Below, piece by piece: positions 1-6,340 of a DNA stretch of 7,832 bases. This stretch comes from CAUZIZ01 sp047514575. GTDB lineage: Bacteria > Acidobacteriota > UBA6911 > RPQK01 > JAJDTT01. The position numbers were made by a program, and so were the translations under genes. The stretch spans positions 1-7,832 of the forward strand of contig JAKZYH010000021.1 of the NCBI GenBank assembly GCA_047514575.1, given 5' to 3'. Position 1 is the first letter of the stretch. Every line of letters begins with the position of its first letter. The notes beneath the pieces were generated by a model that was not told the DNA's origin, made no database searches, and saw only the letters and a program-made list of their open reading frames with translations.

Positions 1-299
1 GGTCGAGGCCCCGTGTAGGCGCAGTTGACCAGGATATCGAGGCGGCCAAAGCGCTCTGCCACCTCGTCGACGACGTCGCGATTGCTGGCTTCGCTGCCGA
101 TGTCGAGCTGCAGGCCCAGGTGGTCGGGGCCGAGTTTTCGAGCCGTTTCCTTACAGTGATCCAGGTTTCGTGAGGCAATCGCTACTCTTGCACCAGCCTC
201 GGCCAGCGACTCGGAAATAGCGGTTCCCAGGAGACCTGCGCCCCCTGTCACCAATGCTCCTTGGCCGCTCAGGTCGAACAATTGTTGAACAGTTTTCAT
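1..299 (-). CDS. Short-chain dehydrogenase/reductase (SDR), N-terminal part, cut by the left edge
   Basis: This gene encodes the first 99 residues of a classical SDR oxidoreductase, a soluble NAD(P)-dependent enzyme that interconverts alcohols and ketones. I translated it directly because it has no stop inside the window. The protein begins MKTVQQLFDLSGQGALVTGG. The Rossmann glycine motif TGGAGLLG is at residues 18-25, the post-beta-2 segment ASRN at about 42-45 (a basic residue here often goes with NADP(H), an inference), the adenine-contacting Asp in LQLDIGS near 66, and a variant of the NNAG motif, NCAY, at 92-95. The catalytic Ser-Tyr-Lys lies beyond the edge. The ATG at 297-299 is supported by an AGGAGA Shine-Dalgarno sequence upstream (about 309-314). 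It follows the propeller-type glycosidase-like gene on the same strand with a 63-nt gap, so co-transcription and a sugar-oxidising role are plausible. The 'FDLSG' opening resembles gluconate/sugar dehydrogenase SDRs, but the substrate cannot be assigned. Confidence 0.9.
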   Translation of the reverse strand, partial: MKTVQQLFDLSGQGALVTGGAGLLGTAISESLAEAGARVAIASRNLDHCKETARKLGPDHLGLQLDIGSEASNRDVVDEVAERFGRLDILVNCAYTGPR

Positions 300-339
300 G
301 TTTTGAGTCTCCTCTTGAATCAGGCCGCGAGCGATCCGA

Positions 340-356
340 GATGACGATCGGTCATC
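340..356. other. Short perfect hairpin in the gap between the propeller gene and the SDR gene
   Basis: GATGAC (340-345) and GTCATC (351-356) are perfectly complementary around a 5-nt loop. The hairpin lies 7 nt past the stop codon of the propeller gene and about 40 nt before the SDR start. There is no T-tract on either side, so it is not a convincing intrinsic terminator. It could be an mRNA-stabilising or attenuating stem between two co-transcribed genes, or chance. Confidence 0.25.
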
Positions 357-362
357 AGTCGA

Positions 363-1913
363 CTACTTGAAGCGGAAAGAGTACAGATCGGCGTCTTTGA
401 TCAGGAAGCGCAGTCGAATCGATTGGCCCGCGAGCTTGCCTACTTCGGGTCCTTTGTCCCAGGAGACGACTTGATCGATCTTGTCGCCATAGAGCTCCAC
501 CGAGTTGGCCAGGCTGTGGCCGCTGAGGGGCGCTCCCTCGGAGTCCAGAATCTCGACTCGGAGACCACCGGCTGCCGAGGTGGAGTAGTTGACGATCAGC
601 CGGCTTCCCTCAAACCGTAGAGGCTTGGTCAGAACCTCTCCACCCTGGTAGGGGGCGTTGACCGATACAAAGCCATCGGTTCTTAGAACACCCCTCCGTA
701 AGTGGAGTGACGGAAGGCGAAAGTGCCGCAGCACATAGAGTGCTATTTCGGTGGGCCCAGCAGCTACGAGTCCCCTCGCCACATAGTTGTTGCGGTCGGT
801 CCAGTTGAGCGGGTCAGGACCCGGTCGAACGAAGGCCTCCAGATACCTTTTCCAGTGTAGGCCGTCCCTGCTCACCATGAACACAGAGTCCGAGAGTCCC
901 TTCCCACGGAGCCGATCGTAGACCTTGGGAAGCTCCGAATGACGAAAAGGCATGAAGCGCTTGGGGAATGCCAGATAAAGGTGAGGCGCCCTGAAGTAGG
1001 GTATCGCGGAGAAGGTGTAGAGTTGATCCGGAGGGGCATCGCCCATATCGATCCATTCGGGATAGGACCAGTTGAGGAAATCGGTTGAAGTCGATCGTCG
1101 AACGCTACGGATCCTTTCGCTACGACCAGGAGCCAGATACATGTCCCGGATGTAGGCAACATACTTTTTCAGGAGGGGATCCCAGAAAATGATGTTGTGG
1201 CTGTCGAAGCCGTTGATCATGGGTTTATGGGTGATGCTGCGCAGAATCATCGGCTTTTGAGCCTTGGGTTTCCAGTGCACTCCGTCGGCGGAAACGAGGG
1301 CGTAGAGCCCTCGATTGATGCCGCCCACGCCCTTGTAGCGCTCCGAAGCCAGCGCATCCGGGTTGGCGTCACGAAAAGCGTAGAAGTTGCTGACGGGACT
1401 TCCCCAGTCGCCCTCTTCGCCGGTGAGGATGATATTGTTTTCTTTGCTGCCCTCGTACTCGTACAGGCCCAATTTGGGGCGGATCCAGTTGATGCCGTCC
1501 TTGCTTTCCGCATAACAGGTGTTCATCAACCAGCCTTCGCCGCTGGCGGGAGTATCTCCGCCATCGACACAGCGGTAGTACATGCGGTAGATGTCTTCGT
1601 CCTTGAATACCGTGATGTAGTGGTTTCCTGGTCCCTCCCAGTCTGCGTCGAATTTCAACACCGGCTCGGAAAGCTGCGGTCGATGCAGCTGCAGGGACAC
1701 ACCGTTCATGTTATCGATGAGGTACTCGTCCACGAAAAGCTCCAGGCGGGAACCAATGTCGACTGTCTCGGAAGGGCTCGGCGGCCCGCCTTGTACGGAA
1801 AGAGTCGCACTAAGGAAAAAGATGGCTCCCGTGAAAGCGCGCAAGGATCTGAGAGTAGGGGGTCTTGGCAAGTCTATATGGGGGCACTTCGTAGTGAGCC
1901 TATCTGCTTTCAT
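363..1913 (-). CDS. Secreted glycosidase-like protein with a GH43/GH32-type propeller fold
   Basis: A 516-residue protein, probably exported. Residues about 26-41 form a hydrophobic stretch followed by VQGGPPSP, consistent with a Sec signal peptide and cleavage near 41-42. There is no lipobox. The n-region of about 25 residues is long, so a later non-ATG start is possible, but AAGGAG lies 10 nt before this ATG. The mature part opens with LELFVDEYLID, which I recognise from glycosidase-like five-bladed propeller proteins common in Planctomycetes and Verrucomicrobia. Four repeats of the form S-x-D-G-x-x-W mark successive blades: SKDGINW (137-143), SADGVHW (208-214), the variant STDFLNW (276-282) and SRDGLHW (348-354). 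A further conserved-looking patch is FDSHNIIFWDP (236-246). The last ~100 residues look like a beta-sandwich end domain. The likely role is glycoside binding or hydrolysis outside the cytoplasm. I cannot identify the catalytic acids or the substrate. It is divergent from the sugar importer and lies upstream of the SDR on the same strand. Confidence 0.85.
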   Translation of the reverse strand: MKADRLTTKCPHIDLPRPPTLRSLRAFTGAIFFLSATLSVQGGPPSPSETVDIGSRLELFVDEYLIDNMNGVSLQLHRPQLSEPVLKFDADWEGPGNHYITVFKDEDIYRMYYRCVDGGDTPASGEGWLMNTCYAESKDGINWIRPKLGLYEYEGSKENNIILTGEEGDWGSPVSNFYAFRDANPDALASERYKGVGGINRGLYALVSADGVHWKPKAQKPMILRSITHKPMINGFDSHNIIFWDPLLKKYVAYIRDMYLAPGRSERIRSVRRSTSTDFLNWSYPEWIDMGDAPPDQLYTFSAIPYFRAPHLYLAFPKRFMPFRHSELPKVYDRLRGKGLSDSVFMVSRDGLHWKRYLEAFVRPGPDPLNWTDRNNYVARGLVAAGPTEIALYVLRHFRLPSLHLRRGVLRTDGFVSVNAPYQGGEVLTKPLRFEGSRLIVNYSTSAAGGLRVEILDSEGAPLSGHSLANSVELYGDKIDQVVSWDKGPEVGKLAGQSIRLRFLIKDADLYSFRFK

Positions 1914-2154
1914 GACGGGACGACTCCTTTCCTATATGTGTGCTGAACCTCATTTTCTGGATGGCAACGGAAGGCCGGATGTCACCTGGGCCGACCGTGA
2001 TTGGGGCCTTTGCCGGAACGATGATGTGCTTTCGGAGCTGGAGAGTCAAACGGGCCAAAACGGGGTACGGTCCGTGGGAATCTTCCCGGCTGGCTGGTAG
2101 TATACGGACCAATGCCGTAGGCCGCAGCACTGTTGTAAGCAGGAGAAGGCACAC
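1914..2154. promoter_or_regulatory. Divergent intergenic region with candidate control elements
   Basis: This 241-nt gap lies between two start codons facing away from each other, so it should hold promoters for both the glycosidase-like gene and the importer operon. On the plus strand, TGGTAGTAT (2095-2103) resembles an extended -10 box, but I see no good -35 box. TACGG(T/A)CC occurs twice (2066-2073 and 2103-2110). Each copy is followed by a CCGT arm, giving small dyads: TACGG-T-CCGT at 2066-2075, and TACGG with CCGTA across a 7-nt loop at 2103-2119. AAACGGG is repeated exactly one helical turn apart (2048-2054 and 2058-2064). I see no canonical LacI-type operator. The Shine-Dalgarno sequence AGGAGA (2141-2146) serves the binding-protein gene, and AAGGAG on the minus strand (1924-1929) serves the glycosidase-like gene. 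The regulatory reading is an inference. Confidence 0.45.
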
Positions 2155-3159
2155 ATGACGCGATGTTTCTTGATGGCAGTTCTTCTGGGTCTTCCGTTCC
2201 TCGTAGCTTGCGGCGAACCACCGCATTCGGAGGGGGAGGGCGAGGCTCGATACACCCTGGCCGTCATCCCGAAGGGGACGACTCATGAATTCTGGAAGAG
2301 TATTCATGCGGGAGCCATAAAGGCCACCCGGGAGCTCTCCGAGTCAGGTCCCCAAGTCGAAATTCATTGGAGCGGACCGCTCCGGGAGGATGACCGGGAA
2401 CAGCAGATTCAGGTAGTGGAGAGCTTCATCAGCCGTGGAGTTGATGGAGTGGTCCTTGCCCCCTTGGACGAACACGCGCTGGCACGCCCAGTGGAGGAGG
2501 CAAAGCAGGCAGGGATTCCCACCGTCATCATTGATTCAGGACTCGTCTCCGAAGCCATCGTCAGCTTCGTAGCCACCGACAACAGAAAGGGTGGAGAACT
2601 TGGCGCTCGGCGACTTGGCGAGCTATTGAAGGGGAAGGGCAAGGTGATCCTCGTGCGTTACCATGAGGGTTCTGCCAGCACCCACAACCGGGAAGAGGGA
2701 TTCTTGGCCGTCATGGAGTCGGAGTTTTCTGGTATCCAGGTCATCTCATCCGACCAGTATGCGGGTGCCACGCGGGACACTGCCAAACGAACCGCAGAAA
2801 ATCTCCTCAATCGTTTTGGAAATGAGATCGATGGGATCTTCTGTCCCAACGAATCGTCTACCGCGGGCATGCTCTTGGCATTGCAGGACTTTGGAAAGGC
2901 TGGCAAGGTCAGTTTTGTGGGGTTCGACTGCAACGAGACCTTTATCGAGGCCTTACGCCGCGCGCACCTCAATGGGGTCGTAGTGCAAGATCCCTTGAAG
3001 ATGGGCTATCTGGGTGTAAAGACCATGGTCCAGCACTTGAAGGGAGAGTCTGTGGAGTCAAGGGTCGATACCGGCGTGGCGTTGATAACGGCGGAGAATC
3101 TGGATGATCCGCAGATCCAGGAGCTGATCCGGCCTCCCCTGGATGAATACCTCAAATAG
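2155..3159 (+). CDS. Sugar ABC transporter substrate-binding lipoprotein (RbsB-like, Peripla_BP_4)
   Basis: A 334-residue periplasmic-binding-protein-type receptor that would capture a sugar and deliver it to the permease encoded downstream. The N-terminus is a lipoprotein signal: a hydrophobic stretch (about 4-16) ends in the lipobox LVAC with Cys19, followed by an acidic, proline-containing linker. The mature protein matches the RbsB class: LAVIPKGTTHEFWKSIHAGA (35-54, with an aromatic Trp at 47 in the typical sugar-stacking position), GVDGVVLAPLD (95-105), GIPTVIIDSGL (120-130), the ligand-contact region SASTHNREEGF (173-183), NESSTAGM (232-239) and VGFDCNE (255-261). Length is near the family norm. 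The ATG has a strong AGGAGA Shine-Dalgarno sequence 8 nt upstream. It is the first gene of the importer operon, and its 3' end overlaps the ATPase gene by 17 nt. The subfamily covers ribose, xylose, galactose, inositol and autoinducer-2, so the ligand is undetermined. I therefore give no gene symbol. Confidence 0.93.
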   Translation: MTRCFLMAVLLGLPFLVACGEPPHSEGEGEARYTLAVIPKGTTHEFWKSIHAGAIKATRELSESGPQVEIHWSGPLREDDREQQIQVVESFISRGVDGVVLAPLDEHALARPVEEAKQAGIPTVIIDSGLVSEAIVSFVATDNRKGGELGARRLGELLKGKGKVILVRYHEGSASTHNREEGFLAVMESEFSGIQVISSDQYAGATRDTAKRTAENLLNRFGNEIDGIFCPNESSTAGMLLALQDFGKAGKVSFVGFDCNETFIEALRRAHLNGVVVQDPLKMGYLGVKTMVQHLKGESVESRVDTGVALITAENLDDPQIQELIRPPLDEYLK

Positions 3160-4696
3160 CCCTGTGACACCCGTCCTTCGGCTATCCGACATCAGGAAGC
3201 GGTTTGGTCCCACGGTGGCTCTCGCGGGCGTCGACCTGGACCTCTGGCCCGGTGAGGTCCACGCACTAATTGGCGAGAACGGGGCCGGGAAAAGCACGCT
3301 GATGAATGTGGTGGCCGGCGCATTCCCTCCAGATTCAGGCGAGATGCAGCTAGCCGGAGAACCCTACGAGCCCTCCTCTCCCCGCAGTGCACGTCGTCAA
3401 GGCGTCGCCTTCATCCATCAGGAGCTGTCGCTGTTCCCCCACCTGACCGTATGGGAGAACATCCTGATGGGCATCGAAACCGCTCCCTTGGGATGGTTGG
3501 ACAAGGAGTCCTGCCGGCGTCGGGCCGGAGCCTTGCTCGACAACTTTCGGCACCCGGAGATCGAACTGGATAGGCCCTTACTGGAGCTGTCCATTGGAGC
3601 GCGGCAGGTGGTGGAAATATGCCGTGCACTGGCCCTCGAAGCCAGGATCATTCTCATGGATGAGCCCACTAGCTCGCTGCAGCGCTCAGACGTGGATCGA
3701 CTCTTTAGCTTGATTCGCAGGCTCGGCGATGAGGGTATAAGCGTGATCTACATCAGCCACTTTCTAAACGAGGTGCGCGAGGTTGCGGATCGATGTACGG
3801 TTCTGAGGGATGGGCGCAGCGTTTCCACTGGCGAGCTGAGTTCGACCCCGGAGGAGAGTCTGATCACCTCCATGGTGGGAAGACCGGTTCAGAATCTTTT
3901 TCCTCCGCGTGAGTTCCAAGCCTCTGGCGAATTGGCATTGGAAGTCAGGAGTCTCCAGGTGCCTCCAACACTCATTGATGCTAGCTTCAAGCTGCATCGG
4001 GGCGAGATATTGGGGATAGCGGGACTGACGGGTTCTGGGAGGACCGACATGGTCCGCGCTCTTTTTGGTCTCGAATTACCCCGATCTGGTGAGGTGCTGG
4101 TCCGAGGAAAGAAACGGTCCCCTGAGTCGTTTACTCCTCTGAAATCAATTCGAGCCGGAATCGGATACCTGAGTGAAGATCGAAAAGAAGAAGGGTTGGC
4201 CTTGAGCCTCTCCTCTGCGTACAACGTTACCGTGACCCGGCTGGGATCTTGCGCCAGCTTCAGCTGGATCAGGGAGGGTGTCCAGCACCGTCAAGCCCTG
4301 CAACAGATGAAGCGTGTAGGGGTCAGGGGAGGAGGACCAGCAGATACGACCTGGGCTTTTTCCGGGGGGAATCAGCAAAAGCTTGTCCTGGCGCGTTTAC
4401 TCCATCAGGATGCGGATATCTTCCTCCTGGACGAACCTACTCGTGGGATCGACATCGGCAGCAAGGTTGAGATCTATCGCATCATCAGCCAGCTTGCAGT
4501 CTCGGGCAAGGCGGTCTTGATGGTGAGCTCCGACCTCGCGGAGCTCTTTGGCCTGTGTCACCGGCTGGCCGTGATGGCTCAGGGGAGGCTAGGTCCAGCC
4601 CGACCAGTCGGAGAATGGACTTCCGAGGCTGTCCTGGGGGCTGCCCTGGGAACAGGTCGATCCCAATTTGCCGGACAACGCGATGCAAAGCTCTAG
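3143..4696 (+). CDS. Sugar ABC transporter ATP-binding protein with two ATPase domains (RbsA-like)
   Basis: A 517-residue cytoplasmic ATPase with two fused nucleotide-binding domains, as in RbsA, XylG and MglA. It would power the permease encoded next. Domain 1 (about 10-245) has Walker A GENGAGKST (44-52), Q-loop HQELS with Gln93, the family-typical degenerate signature LSIGARQ (149-155), Walker B IILMDEP (169-175) and the switch His206. Domain 2 (about 263-505) has the family-typical degenerate P-loop GLTGSGRT (294-301, Arg where Lys is expected), the YLSEDRKEEGL segment (342-352), signature FSGGNQQK (406-413) and Walker B IFLLDEP (426-432). The asymmetry, with one good Walker A paired with the second domain's good signature, is known for this family and suggests one main hydrolysis site. 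The ATG overlaps the binding-protein gene by 17 nt and lacks a strong Shine-Dalgarno sequence, so translational coupling is likely. GTG at 3164 is a possible alternative start. Confidence 0.94.
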   Translation: MNTSNSPVTPVLRLSDIRKRFGPTVALAGVDLDLWPGEVHALIGENGAGKSTLMNVVAGAFPPDSGEMQLAGEPYEPSSPRSARRQGVAFIHQELSLFPHLTVWENILMGIETAPLGWLDKESCRRRAGALLDNFRHPEIELDRPLLELSIGARQVVEICRALALEARIILMDEPTSSLQRSDVDRLFSLIRRLGDEGISVIYISHFLNEVREVADRCTVLRDGRSVSTGELSSTPEESLITSMVGRPVQNLFPPREFQASGELALEVRSLQVPPTLIDASFKLHRGEILGIAGLTGSGRTDMVRALFGLELPRSGEVLVRGKKRSPESFTPLKSIRAGIGYLSEDRKEEGLALSLSSAYNVTVTRLGSCASFSWIREGVQHRQALQQMKRVGVRGGGPADTTWAFSGGNQQKLVLARLLHQDADIFLLDEPTRGIDIGSKVEIYRIISQLAVSGKAVLMVSSDLAELFGLCHRLAVMAQGRLGPARPVGEWTSEAVLGAALGTGRSQFAGQRDAKL

Positions 4697-5702
4697 AAAC
4701 CACTTCCTCGCGTTCCTCGCGCGAGCGGGCCCAGCGGTGGGCCTCGTCCTGGTAGTCGTGGCCTTCTCTCTGCTCAGTGATTCGCCGGGCCAGTACCTTT
4801 CTGTTCTTAACCTGAGGATCATTCTCTCCCAGACCGTCATCGTGGCGCTGGGGGCTCTAGGGATGACACTCATCATCATTAGTGGGGGCATCGACCTGTC
4901 GGTAGGATCAGTCATCGCTCTCTCAGGAGTGATCGCGGCACTAGGGATACGCGAGGGGCTGTCTCCTGAGCTGGCGGTATGTCTGGGGATTTTCAGTGGC
5001 TTGCTGGTGGGCTTCGTCAACTCCCTGGTCATCACTCGGCTCAGGGTGGTGCCCTTCGTTGCCACGCTGGGTATGTTGGGGGTGGCTCGCGGACTGGCCA
5101 AATGGCTTGGCGACGAGCAGACGGTCAACGTGCCCCCGACTTGGGTCGACAAGCTGGCAGTGACATTCCCAGAGCCGTCTTGGATCATCGTTGCTCCCGC
5201 CGTCTGGATCACACTTGCCTTGGCGGTGTTCATGGCGATCGTCCTCAACCGTACGGTCTTCGGCAGGAGGGTCTTTGCTTTGGGGTCCAACGAGAAGGCC
5301 GCTCGTGCCTGCGGTCTCCGGACCCGCCACTTGAAGTGCTGGATCTACAGTGTCTCCGGACTGTTCTTCGGCATGGCGGGAGTGACCCAGCTGTCACGGT
5401 TGCGCCAGGGCGACCCCACCGTGGCCATCGGCACGGAACTAGACATCATCGCCGCGGTCGTCATCGGTGGAGGCAGTCTGAGCGGGGGGCAAGGAGGGAT
5501 CCTGGGATCCATGGTCGGGGCCCTCACTATGGCCCTGCTGCGAAACGGATGTCAGCAGATGGGGTGGCCCAACTACCTCCAGGAGATCATTGTGGGTGTG
5601 GTCATCGTTCTCGCTGTTTCGCTAGATGTGGTTCGCACCAAACGGCGGGGCGCGGGGAAGCGATTCTGGTCCAAATCCGATCCAGCCGATAAGAAAGAAT
5701 GA
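4683..5702 (+). CDS. Sugar ABC transporter permease (RbsC-like, BPD_transp_2)
   Basis: An inner-membrane permease of 339 residues that forms the translocation channel for the importer. It shows the hallmark motifs of the ribose/galactose-type permease family: GGIDLSVG (68-75) at the end of an early helix, RVVPFVATLGML (121-132), the cytoplasmic-loop segment GSNEKAARACGL (201-212) that probably contacts the ATPase, and GTELDIIAAVVIGGGSLSGG (250-269). Hydrophobic segments lie near 15-32, 48-66, 75-88, 97-115, 165-190, 221-236, 252-264, 270-286 and 301-315, consistent with an RbsC-type fold. I chose ATG 4683, which overlaps the ATPase gene by 14 nt. The same frame is open to TTG 4668, which would add five residues and lengthen the overlap to 29 nt. 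The tail is basic and polar (RTKRRGAGKRFW). It is the last gene of the operon. No T-tract terminator follows, but a large inverted repeat begins 64 nt downstream. Confidence 0.93.
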   Translation: MQSSRNHFLAFLARAGPAVGLVLVVVAFSLLSDSPGQYLSVLNLRIILSQTVIVALGALGMTLIIISGGIDLSVGSVIALSGVIAALGIREGLSPELAVCLGIFSGLLVGFVNSLVITRLRVVPFVATLGMLGVARGLAKWLGDEQTVNVPPTWVDKLAVTFPEPSWIIVAPAVWITLALAVFMAIVLNRTVFGRRVFALGSNEKAARACGLRTRHLKCWIYSVSGLFFGMAGVTQLSRLRQGDPTVAIGTELDIIAAVVIGGGSLSGGQGGILGSMVGALTMALLRNGCQQMGWPNYLQEIIVGVVIVLAVSLDVVRTKRRGAGKRFWSKSDPADKKE

Positions 5703-5765
5703 ACAGTGATAGTCGGCACCCGATTCCGTCTTTCAAGGCTTCCCCTGTCCTAAACCCATCGCGGT

Positions 5766-5889
5766 TCGATTTCGATACCGATACCGATCCCGATTTCGAT
5801 TTGGATGACGTGGCCCCGCTAACTTTGTTTAGCGCCTGGGCTCTACTGCCTCCTATCGAAATCGGTATCGGTATCGGTATCGAAATCGA
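5766..5889. repeat. Long near-perfect inverted repeat of CGATNN hexamers
   Basis: The left arm (5766-5800) and right arm (5855-5889) are each 35 nt and are complementary at 34 of 35 positions. The single mismatch is C5789 against T5866. The loop is 54 nt (5801-5854). The arms are built from a 6-nt unit, CGATAC or CGATTT (CGATCC once), reading as ATCGGT and ATCGAA on the other strand. The right arm encodes the Asp-rich tail of the broken four-helix-bundle gene (minus strand), and the left arm lies past that gene's stop codon. As RNA it would form a very stable stem. It has no T-tract, so a plain intrinsic terminator is unlikely, although it could block read-through or 3' decay at the end of the importer operon. 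A small non-autonomous mobile or RNA-binding element is an alternative (inference). Confidence 0.85.
5813..5841. other. Nested hairpin in the loop of the long inverted repeat
   Basis: Inside the 54-nt loop, CGCTAA (5817-5822) pairs perfectly with TTAGCG (5829-5834) around a 6-nt loop. The stem extends outward through GCCC (5813-5816) with GGGC (5838-5841), leaving a 3-nt bulge (CCT, 5835-5837). With the 35-bp outer arms this gives an ordered hairpin with a capped, bulged tip. The TAG stop codon of the broken four-helix-bundle gene (5843-5845) lies immediately beside it. Confidence 0.5.
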
Positions 5890-6258
5890 CATCCGAACCT
5901 CCATAAATCAGTGGAGCTTCCTCGATGCAGTATTCTCTTCCACCCAATCGACTAAGCAGAGCGGCCATCCGATCCAGTTCGACTTTCCGCTCAGCGCTCT
6001 CTCGTTCATTCAGGGCTTTCCCGACGACCAAGACATCCTGGATCGCCGCACATTCGAATATTGAGCCTTGCGCGATCTCGAAATACCGCCGCCGATCGGC
6101 GGCCGCCGTCTTCCCGCTGTCTTCCGCGATGTTCAGCGGGATCGACTGGCTGGCGCGAAAGCCACTGGTCCCGCGCAGGTCGATGGACTCCGGTCAGACT
6201 TTCGGCCTTCTCATAGACCCATGCCATGTAGCCTATGAGCTATTGCAAATGAACTGAC
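5843..6258 (-). pseudogene. Broken four-helix-bundle protein gene (S23/IVP, TIGR02436-like)
   Basis: Joining two minus-strand frames rebuilds most of a four-helix-bundle protein of the 23S-intervening-sequence/Avd-like family. The first part (6227 to 6162) reads MAWVYEKAESLTGVHRPARD then QW. Skipping one base (G6161 on the plus strand) gives a second frame, 6160 to the TAG at 5843-5845: FRASQSIPLNIAEDSGKTAA, then ADRRRYFEIAQGSIFECAAI, then QDVLVVGKALNERESAERK, ELDRMAALLSRLGGREY and a tail alternating Asp with Val, Phe or Thr. SQSIPLNIAE, ADRRRYF and ECAAIQD are family landmarks as I remember them. Upstream of 6227 an in-frame TAG (6240-6242) interrupts. Reading across about 7 extra bases (the ATAG duplication near 6234-6243) would link a VSSFAI segment to GYMAWVYE, but no start codon or Shine-Dalgarno sequence is visible. 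These lesions suggest a decayed gene, though the single-base shift could be an assembly error. Intact members are small RNA- or DNA-associated helical bundles of poorly known role. Confidence 0.8.
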
Positions 6259-6340
6259 CAACGTATCCCCAACACGGGGTAGGTAGGCGTTTAAACCTCA
6301 TCGCCCGCGCTGCAGTGCGATACACCAGGAGACGACAGCC

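Noticed and set aside
1197..1946. Long plus-strand open frame opposite the propeller-type gene
   Set aside because: It is antisense to a gene with a clear signal peptide and blade repeats, and its translation shows no recognisable family.
4589..5290. Minus-strand open frame of 233 codons across the ATPase/permease junction
   Set aside because: It is the antisense shadow of well-supported transporter genes, with Thr/Ser/Pro-rich, domain-free translation.
4979..5692. Plus-strand open frame of 237 codons inside the permease gene
   Set aside because: It is an alternative frame of the permease, rich in Gly, Arg and His, as expected of a shifted frame in GC-rich coding DNA.
5766..5889. CRISPR array or tandem satellite
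   Set aside because: There are only two arms in inverted orientation, with no regular spacers and no cas genes. The hexamers are internal to each arm rather than a direct-repeat array.
5699..6064. Plus-strand open frame of 121 codons starting next to the permease stop
   Set aside because: Its Asp-rich and Ile/Gly/Glu-rich runs are translations of the hexamer inverted repeat, and the rest is antisense to the four-helix-bundle relic. No Shine-Dalgarno-supported or family-like protein is seen.
5925..6257. Plus-strand open frame of 110 codons
   Set aside because: It is antisense to the rebuilt four-helix-bundle relic, whose family motifs explain the sequence better.
5843..6258. Diversity-generating retroelement accessory (Avd) gene
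   Set aside because: The fold family is related, but no reverse transcriptase, template repeat or variable repeat is present in the window.
6266..6280. CCCC-AACAC-GGGG hairpin downstream of the TIM-barrel gene as a terminator
   Set aside because: The stem is only four base pairs and no T-tract follows on the minus strand, so an intrinsic terminator cannot be supported.
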